11,882 nt of DNA from positions 1 through 11,882 of the forward strand of contig CANROV010000052.1 of the NCBI GenBank assembly GCA_947632315.1. The letters are read 5' to 3'. Positions 1-7,112 of the stretch are shown piece after piece (position 1 is the first letter of the stretch; each line of letters starts with the position of its first letter). This stretch comes from Candidatus Gastranaerophilales bacterium. GTDB taxonomy: Bacteria; Cyanobacteriota; Vampirovibrionia; Gastranaerophilales; Gastranaerophilaceae. The position numbers and the translations under genes are program-made. The notes beneath the pieces are model-generated. The model was not told the origin of the DNA and did not search any database. It was given only the letters and a program-made list of their open reading frames with translations.

Positions 1-75
1 GGACTCGAACCGGCACACAGGGTGAGCTGCGTCAGATTTTGAGTCTGATGCGTCTACCAATTTCGCCACATCGGC
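1..75 (-). tRNA. tRNA-Leu (anticodon CAA), 3' end cut off by the window edge
   Basis: Read on the minus strand, the gene starts at 75 with acceptor strand GCCGATG, then a D-arm of the form GCGAAATTGGTAGACGC. The anticodon arm is a perfect 5-bp stem (TCAGA/TCTGA) around the loop CTCAAAA, giving anticodon CAA for UUG leucine codons. A long class II variable arm follows (CGCAG paired with CTGTG, one wobble), then the T-stem GCCGG and loop TTCGAGT. The end of the T-stem, the 3' acceptor strand and any CCA lie outside the window. The D-arm and long variable arm are typical of bacterial tRNA-Leu. It lies 13 bp downstream of the phosphatase gene on the same strand. Confidence 0.95.
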
Positions 76-88
76 TTCTTTGCTTATA

Positions 89-754
89 TTAGCTTAAATA
101 TATTTTTTTTTCAATTATTTTTATTATTTCCTCAGGTTTCTCTGCAAATATTTTAGCTCCGCTTTTTTCTAACAATTCTTTGTCTCTGTATCCCCATAAT
201 ACACTTATACATGGGATTTTTGCATTTTTTGCGGTTTCTGTATCTGTTTCGGAATCACCTATGTATATTGATTCTTCCGGTTTACTGTTTAGTTCTTCTA
301 TTACCTTCATAACACCCATCGGATTCGGTTTTCTCTCTATTCCCTTACCTTCTCCGATTGCTGTATCTATTAAATCTTCAAAATAATATTTACATAACGG
401 TTTTACAGCTTCATCCACTTTGTTTGAAACTACTCCCAGCTTATATCCTTTTTGTTTTAATAGCTTTAATACCTCTTTTATTCCGTCATAAGGCTTTGTT
501 TGTTCATAGGAATGTTCCTTATAGTAATCTTTAAATGTATTGATAATTTTTGTTAATTTTTCATCACTAATTTTTTGATTAACGGCTTTCTCAATAGCTG
601 CTTTTATACCGTTTCCGATAAAACTTTTTATTTCTTTTTCTGTCCTTTCGGGATATGAATATTGTGTAAGTGCATAATTTATTGCTTCTTTTAGGTCTCC
701 TAATGTATTTAATAACGTTCCGTCCAGATCAAATATTATTGTTTTAATTTCCAT
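89..754 (-). CDS. gph: HAD-family phosphatase, phosphoglycolate phosphatase-like
   Basis: A 221-residue HAD hydrolase with all four family motifs. Motif I is FDLDGTL with nucleophile Asp9 and general acid/base Asp11. Motif II has Ser110 in VVSNK. Motif III has Lys142 in ERKPNP. Motif IV is YIGDSETD with metal-binding Asp167 and Asp171. A helical cap lies between motifs I and II, at about residues 15-85. Length and motif spacing match cytosolic Gph/PpaX-type enzymes, which dephosphorylate 2-phosphoglycolate or similar small phosphate esters. HAD substrates cannot be read reliably from sequence, so the exact substrate is inferred. The ATG at 754 is fixed by an in-frame TAA directly upstream; its ribosome binding site is weak. 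A tRNA-Leu follows 13 bp downstream, and the ATP-grasp/opine dehydrogenase operon is divergent. Confidence 0.9.
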   Translation of the reverse strand: MEIKTIIFDLDGTLLNTLGDLKEAINYALTQYSYPERTEKEIKSFIGNGIKAAIEKAVNQKISDEKLTKIINTFKDYYKEHSYEQTKPYDGIKEVLKLLKQKGYKLGVVSNKVDEAVKPLCKYYFEDLIDTAIGEGKGIERKPNPMGVMKVIEELNSKPEESIYIGDSETDTETAKNAKIPCISVLWGYRDKELLEKSGAKIFAEKPEEIIKIIEKKIYLS

Positions 755-805
755 TTACTTGTTTAATCCAATCCCCTATTAGTTTTAATAATGAATCCTC
801 CTCTT

Positions 806-814
806 ATTATATCA
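806..814 (-). promoter_or_regulatory. candidate extended -10 promoter for the phosphatase-tRNA unit
   Basis: The minus strand reads TGATATAAT, a TG-n-TATAAT extended -10 with a consensus -10 hexamer. No good -35 box lies 16-18 bp upstream, which extended -10 promoters tolerate. Initiation would fall near 799, giving a leader of about 45 nt before the ATG at 754. The surroundings are so AT-rich that a chance match is possible. Confidence 0.4.
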
Positions 815-870
815 TAATTTATTATATAAATATTGTTAGTGTGAATACATACATATTGGTCTTTTAATTG

Positions 871-891
871 CAGGAATTTGAGTACTTCCTG
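871..891. repeat. short inverted repeat (CAGGAA / TTCCTG) in the divergent intergenic region
   Basis: CAGGAA at 871-876 and TTCCTG at 886-891 are perfect 6-bp inverted arms around a 9-nt centre. The dyad sits about 70 bp upstream of the candidate -35 box of the ATP-grasp gene and between the two divergent transcription units. A second, wider pair, ACAGGT (908-913) and ACCTGT (949-954), lies just downstream. These could be operator half-sites, but no known regulator motif is recognised. Confidence 0.3.
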
Positions 892-960
892 AAACAATTT
901 TAAAAACACAGGTACCTTTTATTTCTACATTAATTTTTTGTAATATAAACCTGTAAAGTA

Positions 961-989
961 TTGAATTTTCAGGGGGGGGGAAAGATAAT
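961..989 (+). promoter_or_regulatory. candidate sigma-70-type promoter with a poly-G spacer, driving the ATP-grasp/opine dehydrogenase operon
   Basis: TTGAAT (961-966, four of six -35 consensus bases) and GATAAT (984-989, five of six -10 bases) are separated by exactly 17 bp, the optimal spacing. Nine of those 17 bases are an uninterrupted G run (972-980). Initiation would fall near 996, giving a leader of about 30 nt. That leader contains AAAAGGA at 1014-1020, six bases before the TTG start at 1027. Positions and spacing are read directly; promoter activity is inferred. Confidence 0.6.
972..980 (+). repeat. G9 homopolymer tract in the promoter spacer
   Basis: Nine consecutive G residues stand in an otherwise strongly AT-rich intergenic region, 46 bp upstream of the ATP-grasp start. 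The next longest G run I noticed in the window is a G6 inside csm4. Tracts of this length are prone to slipped-strand mispairing. Here each one-base change would alter the distance between the candidate -35 and -10 boxes. Confidence 0.9.
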
Positions 990-1026
990 AAACAATATAT
1001 AGTCGTGTGCTTTAAAAGGAATAGTT

Positions 1027-2307
1027 TTGTTCAGAGGGAAAAAATTATTAATACTGGGTGGTAGTTATCAACATATAAAACTTGTTCAAAAAGCTAATGA
1101 ACTTGGCATTGAAACCTATGTAACAGACTATCTGCCGTTAGAAAAATCACCTGCAAAACAAATTGCAAAATATAAATTTATGTATGATATTTTTGATTTA
1201 AATTCACTTGCTGAATTATGCAGGAAAGAAAATATAGACGGGGTTATAGCTCCATATCTTGATGTTACTCAAATTCCATATCAACAATTATGTGAAAAAA
1301 TGGGATATTTTTGTTTCGGTGACAAAAAACAACATGAAATTTTGACCAATAAAAAGAATTTTAAATTATTTTGTATAAACCACGGTGCTAATGTTATTGA
1401 TACTTATGATGAATTAGAAATATTAAAAAATCCAAACTTTAATAATTGGCCTGTAATAGTTAAACCGGCTGACAGCCGAGGCTCCAGAGGACAAACTGTA
1501 TGCAATAGCAATAATGAATTAATTGAAGCAATTAATTTCGCTAAAATCCATAGTAAATCTAATGAAACTATAATAGAAAAATATATGGGTACTAATAATG
1601 ATTTAGAAATTGCCTATATTGTAATAAATGGAGAGCCGGTATTATTGAGAGTAGAGGACAGATATCTTGGAAAAAAATCAGAAGGTTTTGATAAATTATG
1701 TATTGCATCAATTTGCCCTTCTAAATTAGAAAAAGACTACATTGAATTTGCTGATTCAAAAATAAAAGAAATGATAAAAGCAATAGATTTGAAAAATTCA
1801 CCTGTATTTATACAAGCATTTATGGATAGGGATACAGCAAGGTTATATGACCCGGGAATCCGACTTCCCGGTGATGATTTTGATGTCTTATATAAATATA
1901 TAACCGGCATTGACATACCATATATATTAATTAAATTTGCCCTTACAGGTGAGATATCTGAATCAGACAAAGAAAAAATTAAAAGTGCAAAAATAAATAA
2001 GCCTGCTGCTATTATTTTACCTTGTTTAAAGCCCGGAAAAATTTCTGCAATATATGGTTATGAAGAATTAAAAACGGATAATAGATTTTTAGCTGTTTCA
2101 AAAGCTTATAACGCAGGTGATATTGTTGAAAAAACAAATGATGTAAGACAAAGATTCGGAGAATTTGACATTGTTTGTTCCGATTTCTCCGAATTAAAAA
2201 ATGTTATAAATGAATTATTTAAAAATTTAAAAGTACTGAATGAAAATGGCGAAAATATGATTACAGCTAAATTTGATACTGATATATTAGATAAATATAT
2301 TAAATAA
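1027..2307 (+). CDS. ATP-grasp domain ligase (carboxylate-amine ligase type), substrate unknown
   Basis: A 426-residue cytosolic protein. It has an N-terminal pre-ATP-grasp Rossmann-like domain (LLILGGSYQHIKLV, residues 7-20) and an ATP-grasp fold from about residue 105. ATP-binding elements include PVIVKPADSRGSRG (142-155, with Lys146 and a flexible Gly/Ser loop), IIEKYM (182-187) and EIAYIVINGEP (194-204). The metal-site region near residue 274 reads YDPGIRLPGDD rather than the common E-x-N-P-R pattern. ATP-grasp ligases join a carboxylate to an amine through an acyl-phosphate. Overall it resembles the carbamoyl-phosphate-synthase-like and amino-acid-ligase branches, but no substrate can be assigned. 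The start is TTG at 1027, supported by AAAAGGA six bases upstream. The opine dehydrogenase gene follows after 19 bp, so the two probably form one transcript and pathway. Expression may be controlled by the G9 promoter. Confidence 0.85.
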   Translation: MFRGKKLLILGGSYQHIKLVQKANELGIETYVTDYLPLEKSPAKQIAKYKFMYDIFDLNSLAELCRKENIDGVIAPYLDVTQIPYQQLCEKMGYFCFGDKKQHEILTNKKNFKLFCINHGANVIDTYDELEILKNPNFNNWPVIVKPADSRGSRGQTVCNSNNELIEAINFAKIHSKSNETIIEKYMGTNNDLEIAYIVINGEPVLLRVEDRYLGKKSEGFDKLCIASICPSKLEKDYIEFADSKIKEMIKAIDLKNSPVFIQAFMDRDTARLYDPGIRLPGDDFDVLYKYITGIDIPYILIKFALTGEISESDKEKIKSAKINKPAAIILPCLKPGKISAIYGYEELKTDNRFLAVSKAYNAGDIVEKTNDVRQRFGEFDIVCSDFSELKNVINELFKNLKVLNENGENMITAKFDTDILDKYIK

Positions 2308-2326
2308 GTGAGGAAATACCCGATAA

Positions 2327-3577
2327 ATGGATTTAAGTTATTTAAAAGAGAAACCAATTGCAGTACTAGGCAGCGGAGCTGTTGGTAAAACTATTGCAGC
2401 GGATTGTAAATTAGCCGGTGCAAAGGATGTAAGATTATATGGCAGTGAAGAATATTATGAATCTTCATTAAAAGGACTTGAAAAAACAGGAATATTACTT
2501 GATGGTTTACAAAGAAACAGAGATGGATTTGAACGTTCAGGTAAAGCTTTTCTTGATTTGATTTCAACAAATATGGGAGAAGTTGTTAAAAATGCAGGTA
2601 TTATATGTATCTGTACTGTTGCTCTCAGGCATGAAATGATGTTTAAAAAATTAATCCCTCATCTTGAGGATGGGCAAGTAATTATGTTATTCCCTGATAA
2701 TTTTGGAAGTTTACTGCTTAGAAGGATGATGAGAGAATCAGGATGTAATAAAAATGTTATTATTGGAGGATGGAGTTCTGCTCCGTTTGGTTCAAGAATT
2801 GAAATTATAAATGGTTACAGATTCCCTCATGTAGGATTAAAATACAGGGCTATTACATTAAGAGGTGCAGCTTTACCTGATTGCGATACTGATAAATTTA
2901 TGAAAGCAGCAAAATATTTACCTGCTCTTGATTCTGTTCATCAGGGCGACGGAACTGTTAAGGGTAACACAATTTTAGATATAGATTTTGCTAATGTAAA
3001 TCCTGTAATTCATGTACCTGCTACTATTTTGGGTGTATCTACCATGGAAAATTGGGGTGTTATTCTCGGCGGGCATGATAAAACTAATTATTCTATGTAT
3101 TCACACGGTTTATGTCCTTCTATTTGTGAAGTTCAATATCAATTTTATAATGAAGAAATTGCTCTTGCTAAACAACTAAAAGTTGGTTGTCCTGAATATA
3201 AATATGAAATGTTTTTTTCAAGAAGAAGTATTTTGACCCAAGAATATATGGGTTTAGATAAAAATGGAAAAGATAATGTCGTATTTCCTTTAAATGAACC
3301 GTCTAATGAAGGTAATACCGGGCCAAACTCAATACATCACAGATATCTTACGGAAGATGTTCCTGTAAGTTGTAAAATTTACCACGATTTAGGTGTTACT
3401 TATAATGTACCTACTCCCATTATTGATTCTATGATTACAATAGCAGGTGCTTTCCACAGAAAAAATTTCTTTAAAGAAAGCCAATATTCCCTTAAATATT
3501 TGGGTATTGATGGTTTAGATATACAGAATTTAGCTGAGTACCTGAGAAAAGGACTTTACAACAAAAATATAATCTAA
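2327..3577 (+). CDS. octopine/nopaline dehydrogenase-family oxidoreductase (opine dehydrogenase-like)
   Basis: A 416-residue protein with an N-terminal dinucleotide-binding Rossmann domain (AVLGSGAVG, residues 12-20, GxGxxG) and a C-terminal octopine-dehydrogenase-type helical domain. The family signature NPVIH is at residues 225-229, with His229 as the probable catalytic base. A late conserved block, DLGVTYNVPTPIIDSM, begins at about 354. Enzymes of this family use NAD(P)H to reductively condense the amino group of an amino acid with a 2-keto acid, giving opines such as octopine, nopaline or bacterial metallophores. The actual substrates are unknown. At 416 residues it is slightly longer than many family members. 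The ATG at 2327 has GAGGAA upstream, though at a rather long 11-nt spacing. It sits 19 bp after the ATP-grasp gene, which may supply or modify its amino-acid substrate, or act on its opine product. Confidence 0.88.
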   Translation: MDLSYLKEKPIAVLGSGAVGKTIAADCKLAGAKDVRLYGSEEYYESSLKGLEKTGILLDGLQRNRDGFERSGKAFLDLISTNMGEVVKNAGIICICTVALRHEMMFKKLIPHLEDGQVIMLFPDNFGSLLLRRMMRESGCNKNVIIGGWSSAPFGSRIEIINGYRFPHVGLKYRAITLRGAALPDCDTDKFMKAAKYLPALDSVHQGDGTVKGNTILDIDFANVNPVIHVPATILGVSTMENWGVILGGHDKTNYSMYSHGLCPSICEVQYQFYNEEIALAKQLKVGCPEYKYEMFFSRRSILTQEYMGLDKNGKDNVVFPLNEPSNEGNTGPNSIHHRYLTEDVPVSCKIYHDLGVTYNVPTPIIDSMITIAGAFHRKNFFKESQYSLKYLGIDGLDIQNLAEYLRKGLYNKNII

Positions 3578-3583
3578 TATAAT

Positions 3584-3647
3584 AAAATTGTTCGTGGAAA
3601 TTTATGCTGATTAATGGTGCGGGTAAGATTTTAATCGGACAAATTTT
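3584..3647 (+). other. inverted repeat in the gap before cas10, possible RNA structure
   Basis: The 99-bp gap between the opine dehydrogenase gene and cas10 contains AAAATTGTTCG (3584-3594), able to pair with CGGACAAATTTT (3636-3647) over about 11 bp with one wobble and one bulged base. Within the 41-nt loop, GATTAA (3609-3614) can pair with TTAATC (3631-3636), which touches the outer stem. The loop is too long for a normal intrinsic terminator and no clean U-run follows. I could not identify a convincing cas10 promoter here, so the cas operon may start within this gap or be read through from upstream. Confidence 0.3.
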
Positions 3648-3676
3648 AATTTAATTTCCTTTGGGGTGAGGGATAT

Positions 3677-6031
3677 ATGGAAAATAAGATTGTATATAGT
3701 GCGCTTTTACATGATATTGGTAAATTATTAATGCGTGCTGAGGGAGTAAAAAAAAGTCATTCGTTAGTTGGTGCGGATTTTTTAGCTCAAAAAGGTTTTG
3801 TTGATGACATTATATTGCCTGTTAAATATCATCACGCAGGTAAGATTAAAGAAATACTTGATACAATTCCTTCTGATTCTGACGTGTTTATTGTTTATGA
3901 AGCTGATAATATTTCTTCCTCAATGGATAGAAGAGATAACATTTCTGATGATAATCAAGATTTAGACTGGCAGGCTGATATTGCTTTAAAAAGCATTTTT
4001 TGTTCTTTTAAATCAGGCAAAGATGATAAACAATATTATTATCCCTTAAGAGATTTAAACCCCGAAAATGATATTAATTATCCGACTGAAACTATTTATG
4101 CTTCAAATGATAAATACCAAAATTTAAAAATAATTCTTGATGAAAAACTTAATAAAGATTTAAATGTTAATTCCCTGCTTGAGTTATTAGAGTCAACAAT
4201 GACTTATGTTCCCTCCAGTACAAACCTAAAAGAAAATGCCGATATATCGTTATTTGACCATTCAAAAACTACGGCTTCAATTGCTCAGTGTATGTATAAT
4301 TATTTCAAAGAAAATAATATTACTGATTTAAAAGAAAAACTTTTTATAAATCCAAACCGTGATGAAAAATATTTTATGCTGTTATCTGCTGATATATCTG
4401 GAATACAGGATTTTATTTATACAATTTCATCAAAAGGAGCTTTAAAATCTCTAAGAGCCAGGTCTTTTTATTTGGAAATTTTATTAGAAAATATTGTAGA
4501 TGAATTGTGTGAAAAAACAGGAATAACAAGAGCAAATCTTTTGTATATAGGAGGCGGGCATTTCTATATGCTTCTTCCGAATACTCTCTGTGTAAAAGAA
4601 ATAATAAAAGAATCGGAAAATAAAATAAATCAATGGTTCTTAGATGAATTCGGAATTGATTTGTATATTGCTTTCGCTTATGAAGAAGCAAGCAGTAATG
4701 ATTTAATCAACACTAAAAATATTTTTAAAGCTATTTCTTTTAATCTCTCGGAGAAAAAACAAAAAAGATATAACAATAATCAGTTAAAACAAATTTTGAA
4801 ACCTGAAGAGTTAAAATCTCAAAAAGAGTGTTCTATTTGCAATACTTCTTCTAAAACTACAAAAGAATATGATTCAATCTTGGGAGAAGTCTGTGAAAAT
4901 TGCTATAATCTCTTTTTAGCAGGGAAAAGCATAATTTCAGATAATTTGGTTATTTCCGTTACCGATTATAAAATAGAAAATTCGCTTAATCTGCCTTCGT
5001 TAGATGACAATAAAAAATATTTATCTTTTAAAAAAATAGATAATGCAAAAAGACATTATGTAAAAAATCAAAGATATATGGGAGAAAATTATGCAACTAA
5101 TCTTTTTGTAGGTGATTATAATTTTAGAATAAACAAAGATGAACCTGCTGATTTTTCTGACTTTACAGATAATTCTAAAGGGATAAAACGTCTTGCTTCC
5201 TTAAGATGTGATGTCGATAACTTGGGATTAGCTTTTATTTCGGGATTTAGCGAAAAATATTCTACAATTTCAAGAATTGCTTCACTTTCACGTCAATTGA
5301 GCTTGTTTTTTAAGTTCTATATTAATAAAATATGCGAAGGTAATATTAAAAGTTTCATTGATAATGATATAGATAATTTTTATATCGACGGAGTTAAAAA
5401 CGAAAAAAAGAAATTAGCTGTTGTATATTCCGGCGGTGATGATGTCTTTATTGTCGGGGCTTGGATTGATGTTTTTAATTTTGCTGTCGATTTAAGAAAT
5501 GCTTTTAAAAAATATACGTGTTCAAAATTGACTTTTAGTGCAGGTATCGGACTATTTTCTTCTGACTTCCCTATATCACAAATAGCTTATCAAACAGGCG
5601 AACTTGAAGATTATGCTAAAAAATATGATAACGAATCTAAAGATTCAATTTCATTATTTGGGTTTGATAAGGACGGGAAAAACAATCATACCTATCATTG
5701 GGATGAATTTATTGATAAAGCTGTAAATAAAGTTAATATTTTAAATTCTTTATGCTGTTTTAAAGAAAATGAGCAAAATAAAATTTTATTTTCTACCTCT
5801 ATGATGTATAAGTTTAAACAATTATTGTCATCTGATGAAAAAGGAATTAATATTGCAAGATTCGCTTACACTCTTTCAAGAATGCTTCCTGTTTCTTCGG
5901 GTAAAAATACTATTTTAGACTCAAATATATCTAAGTTAAGAACAAATTTATACAAATGGGCGACAGAAGATAAAAAATCATTCTTAACTGCACTGGATTT
6001 ATTAATTTATATAAATAGAAATGAGGACTAA
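3677..6031 (+). CDS. cas10: type III-A CRISPR-Cas10/Csm1, HD nuclease and oligoadenylate cyclase subunit
   Basis: A 784-residue large subunit of the Csm effector complex. Residues 1-90 form an HD domain with His12-Asp13 in ALLHDIGKL, His28, and His52-His53; in the family this domain cleaves single-stranded DNA. The first Palm domain starts at about residue 232 (SADISGIQDFIY, 237-248) and lacks a GGDD motif, as is normal. A treble-clef zinc site has Cys385, Cys388, Cys406 and Cys409. The second Palm domain carries intact GGDD at 586-589, the site that makes cyclic oligoadenylates when target RNA binds. A helical C-terminal D4 domain follows. Length is typical. The start ATG is preceded by GGTGA seven bases upstream. 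It is the first gene of the effector operon, two bases from csm2, and the downstream Csm6 is the expected responder to its second messenger. Confidence 0.97.
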   Translation: MENKIVYSALLHDIGKLLMRAEGVKKSHSLVGADFLAQKGFVDDIILPVKYHHAGKIKEILDTIPSDSDVFIVYEADNISSSMDRRDNISDDNQDLDWQADIALKSIFCSFKSGKDDKQYYYPLRDLNPENDINYPTETIYASNDKYQNLKIILDEKLNKDLNVNSLLELLESTMTYVPSSTNLKENADISLFDHSKTTASIAQCMYNYFKENNITDLKEKLFINPNRDEKYFMLLSADISGIQDFIYTISSKGALKSLRARSFYLEILLENIVDELCEKTGITRANLLYIGGGHFYMLLPNTLCVKEIIKESENKINQWFLDEFGIDLYIAFAYEEASSNDLINTKNIFKAISFNLSEKKQKRYNNNQLKQILKPEELKSQKECSICNTSSKTTKEYDSILGEVCENCYNLFLAGKSIISDNLVISVTDYKIENSLNLPSLDDNKKYLSFKKIDNAKRHYVKNQRYMGENYATNLFVGDYNFRINKDEPADFSDFTDNSKGIKRLASLRCDVDNLGLAFISGFSEKYSTISRIASLSRQLSLFFKFYINKICEGNIKSFIDNDIDNFYIDGVKNEKKKLAVVYSGGDDVFIVGAWIDVFNFAVDLRNAFKKYTCSKLTFSAGIGLFSSDFPISQIAYQTGELEDYAKKYDNESKDSISLFGFDKDGKNNHTYHWDEFIDKAVNKVNILNSLCCFKENEQNKILFSTSMMYKFKQLLSSDEKGINIARFAYTLSRMLPVSSGKNTILDSNISKLRTNLYKWATEDKKSFLTALDLLIYINRNED

Positions 6032-6033
6032 CA

Positions 6034-6408
6034 ATGGAAGATATTGTTAAAAAAGCGGAAAATTTTGTTGTTAACAAACTATCTGAACCAAGTAGAAATG
6101 ACCCTTCAAAAAAAGAAATTAAAATTACTACTTCTCAAATTAGAAAATTTCTCTCAGGAGTAAATCTTATTCAAAATAAAATGAATGATGAAGGAGAAAT
6201 TCTTAGTGATGAAACTGTTAATGAAATAAAATATTTAAAAATAAAACTCGCTTATCAGGCAGGACGAGAAAAAAAGATTAAAGTTTTATATGATAATCTT
6301 GTTCCTGAAATAGATAATATAGGAAACAGTAAGAAAAAATTTATTGATTTTTCAAAATATATTGAAGCAATAGTTGCATACCACAAATTTTATGGAGGAA
6401 AAGACTAA
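6034..6408 (+). CDS. csm2: Csm2, small subunit of the type III-A effector complex
   Basis: A 124-residue, lysine-rich, helical protein. The motif TTSQIRKFLS near residues 32-41 and the C-terminal block FIDFSKYIEAIVAYHKFYGG are typical of Csm2. In characterised Csm complexes several copies stack along the crRNA-target duplex opposite Csm3 and have no catalytic role. It begins two bases after the cas10 stop, with GAGG about seven bases before its ATG. Its TAA shares one base with the csm3 ATG (TAATG). Position between cas10 and csm3 and length both match the family. Confidence 0.93.
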   Translation: MEDIVKKAENFVVNKLSEPSRNDPSKKEIKITTSQIRKFLSGVNLIQNKMNDEGEILSDETVNEIKYLKIKLAYQAGREKKIKVLYDNLVPEIDNIGNSKKKFIDFSKYIEAIVAYHKFYGGKD

Positions 6409-7112
6409 TGACAAAAGGAATTAAAACAATAGAAGATAAAATTATAATAACATCCGATATGGAATTAAAATCAGGCATGCATATTGGTAAATCAAATGAT
6501 TTTGCTCCTATTGGTGCAGTGGATAGCATTGTTATTACTGACCCTCTGACAGGGCAGCCGATAATCCCGGGCTCAAGTATAAAAGGTAAAATGAGAACTC
6601 TGCTTGCTAAACTTTTAACTAACAATAATGAAAACGGAATACTACCTGCTCATAATGATGATGATGAAAAAATAAAAGATTTATTTGGAGCTTCAAATCC
6701 CGTGAGAGAAGCGAAACTTCAATTCTTTGATTTGTTTTTAACAAATGCACAAGAATTAAAACAAAAACCGACCGATTTATTATATACGGAAATAAAATTT
6801 GAAAATACAATAAACAGAAAAGACGCTGTTGCAAATCCAAGACAATTGGAAAGAGTACCCGCCGGCGCTAAATTTGCTTTTAAATTGGTTTATAATCTAG
6901 AAAATTCGCAAGAACTTAAAACTGATTTTGAAATTTTAGCTCAGGCATTTAAATTGTTACAGCTTGACTACATTGGCGGTTCAGGGTCAAGAGGTTACGG
7001 AAAAGTTAATTTCTCTAATTTTAAAGTGGAAGCAAAAAATTTAGGCGTTAATAAAGTTGATACATCATCTGTTGAAAATATTTTAAAAGAAAGTGAAAAC
7101 TATGCTGTATAA
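6408..7112 (+). CDS. csm3: Csm3, backbone RAMP subunit and target RNA endonuclease
   Basis: A 234-residue Cas7-group RAMP protein forming the crRNA-binding filament. SGMHIGKS (22-29) is followed by GAVDS, whose Asp39 aligns with the catalytic Asp33 of Streptococcus thermophilus Csm3. Target RNA cleavage at 6-nt intervals should therefore be retained. PIIPGSSIKGKMR (51-63) and the late glycine-rich stretch GGSGSRGYGK (190-199) are characteristic. GGAGG at 6394-6398 lies nine bases before the ATG, inside the last codons of csm2, suggesting good translation of this multi-copy subunit. The end overlaps csm4 by 11 bases. Confidence 0.97.
   Translation: MTKGIKTIEDKIIITSDMELKSGMHIGKSNDFAPIGAVDSIVITDPLTGQPIIPGSSIKGKMRTLLAKLLTNNNENGILPAHNDDDEKIKDLFGASNPVREAKLQFFDLFLTNAQELKQKPTDLLYTEIKFENTINRKDAVANPRQLERVPAGAKFAFKLVYNLENSQELKTDFEILAQAFKLLQLDYIGGSGSRGYGKVNFSNFKVEAKNLGVNKVDTSSVENILKESENYAV

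Noticed and set aside
797..803. GAGGAGG on the minus strand as a ribosome binding site for a leader peptide or an upstream gene start
   Set aside because: No ATG, GTG or TTG lies at a usable distance. The phosphatase start is fixed 43 bases further on by an in-frame stop. The motif overlaps the expected transcription start.
867..895. A single stretch with an internal dyad ending in GAAAC, resembling a CRISPR repeat
   Set aside because: Only one copy is present, no spacer-length periodicity follows, and the dyad loop is longer than usual. It should only be revisited if the array repeat outside the window matches it.
4413..4691. Minus-strand open frame within cas10, and similar frames opposite other genes
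   Set aside because: These lie wholly inside confidently assigned genes, lack ribosome binding sites and recognisable domains, and have the Leu/Phe-rich composition expected of the complement of AT-rich coding DNA.
7093..7101. GTG at 7093 as the csm4 start
   Set aside because: It adds three residues before the conserved first strand and has no better ribosome binding site than the ATG at 7102.
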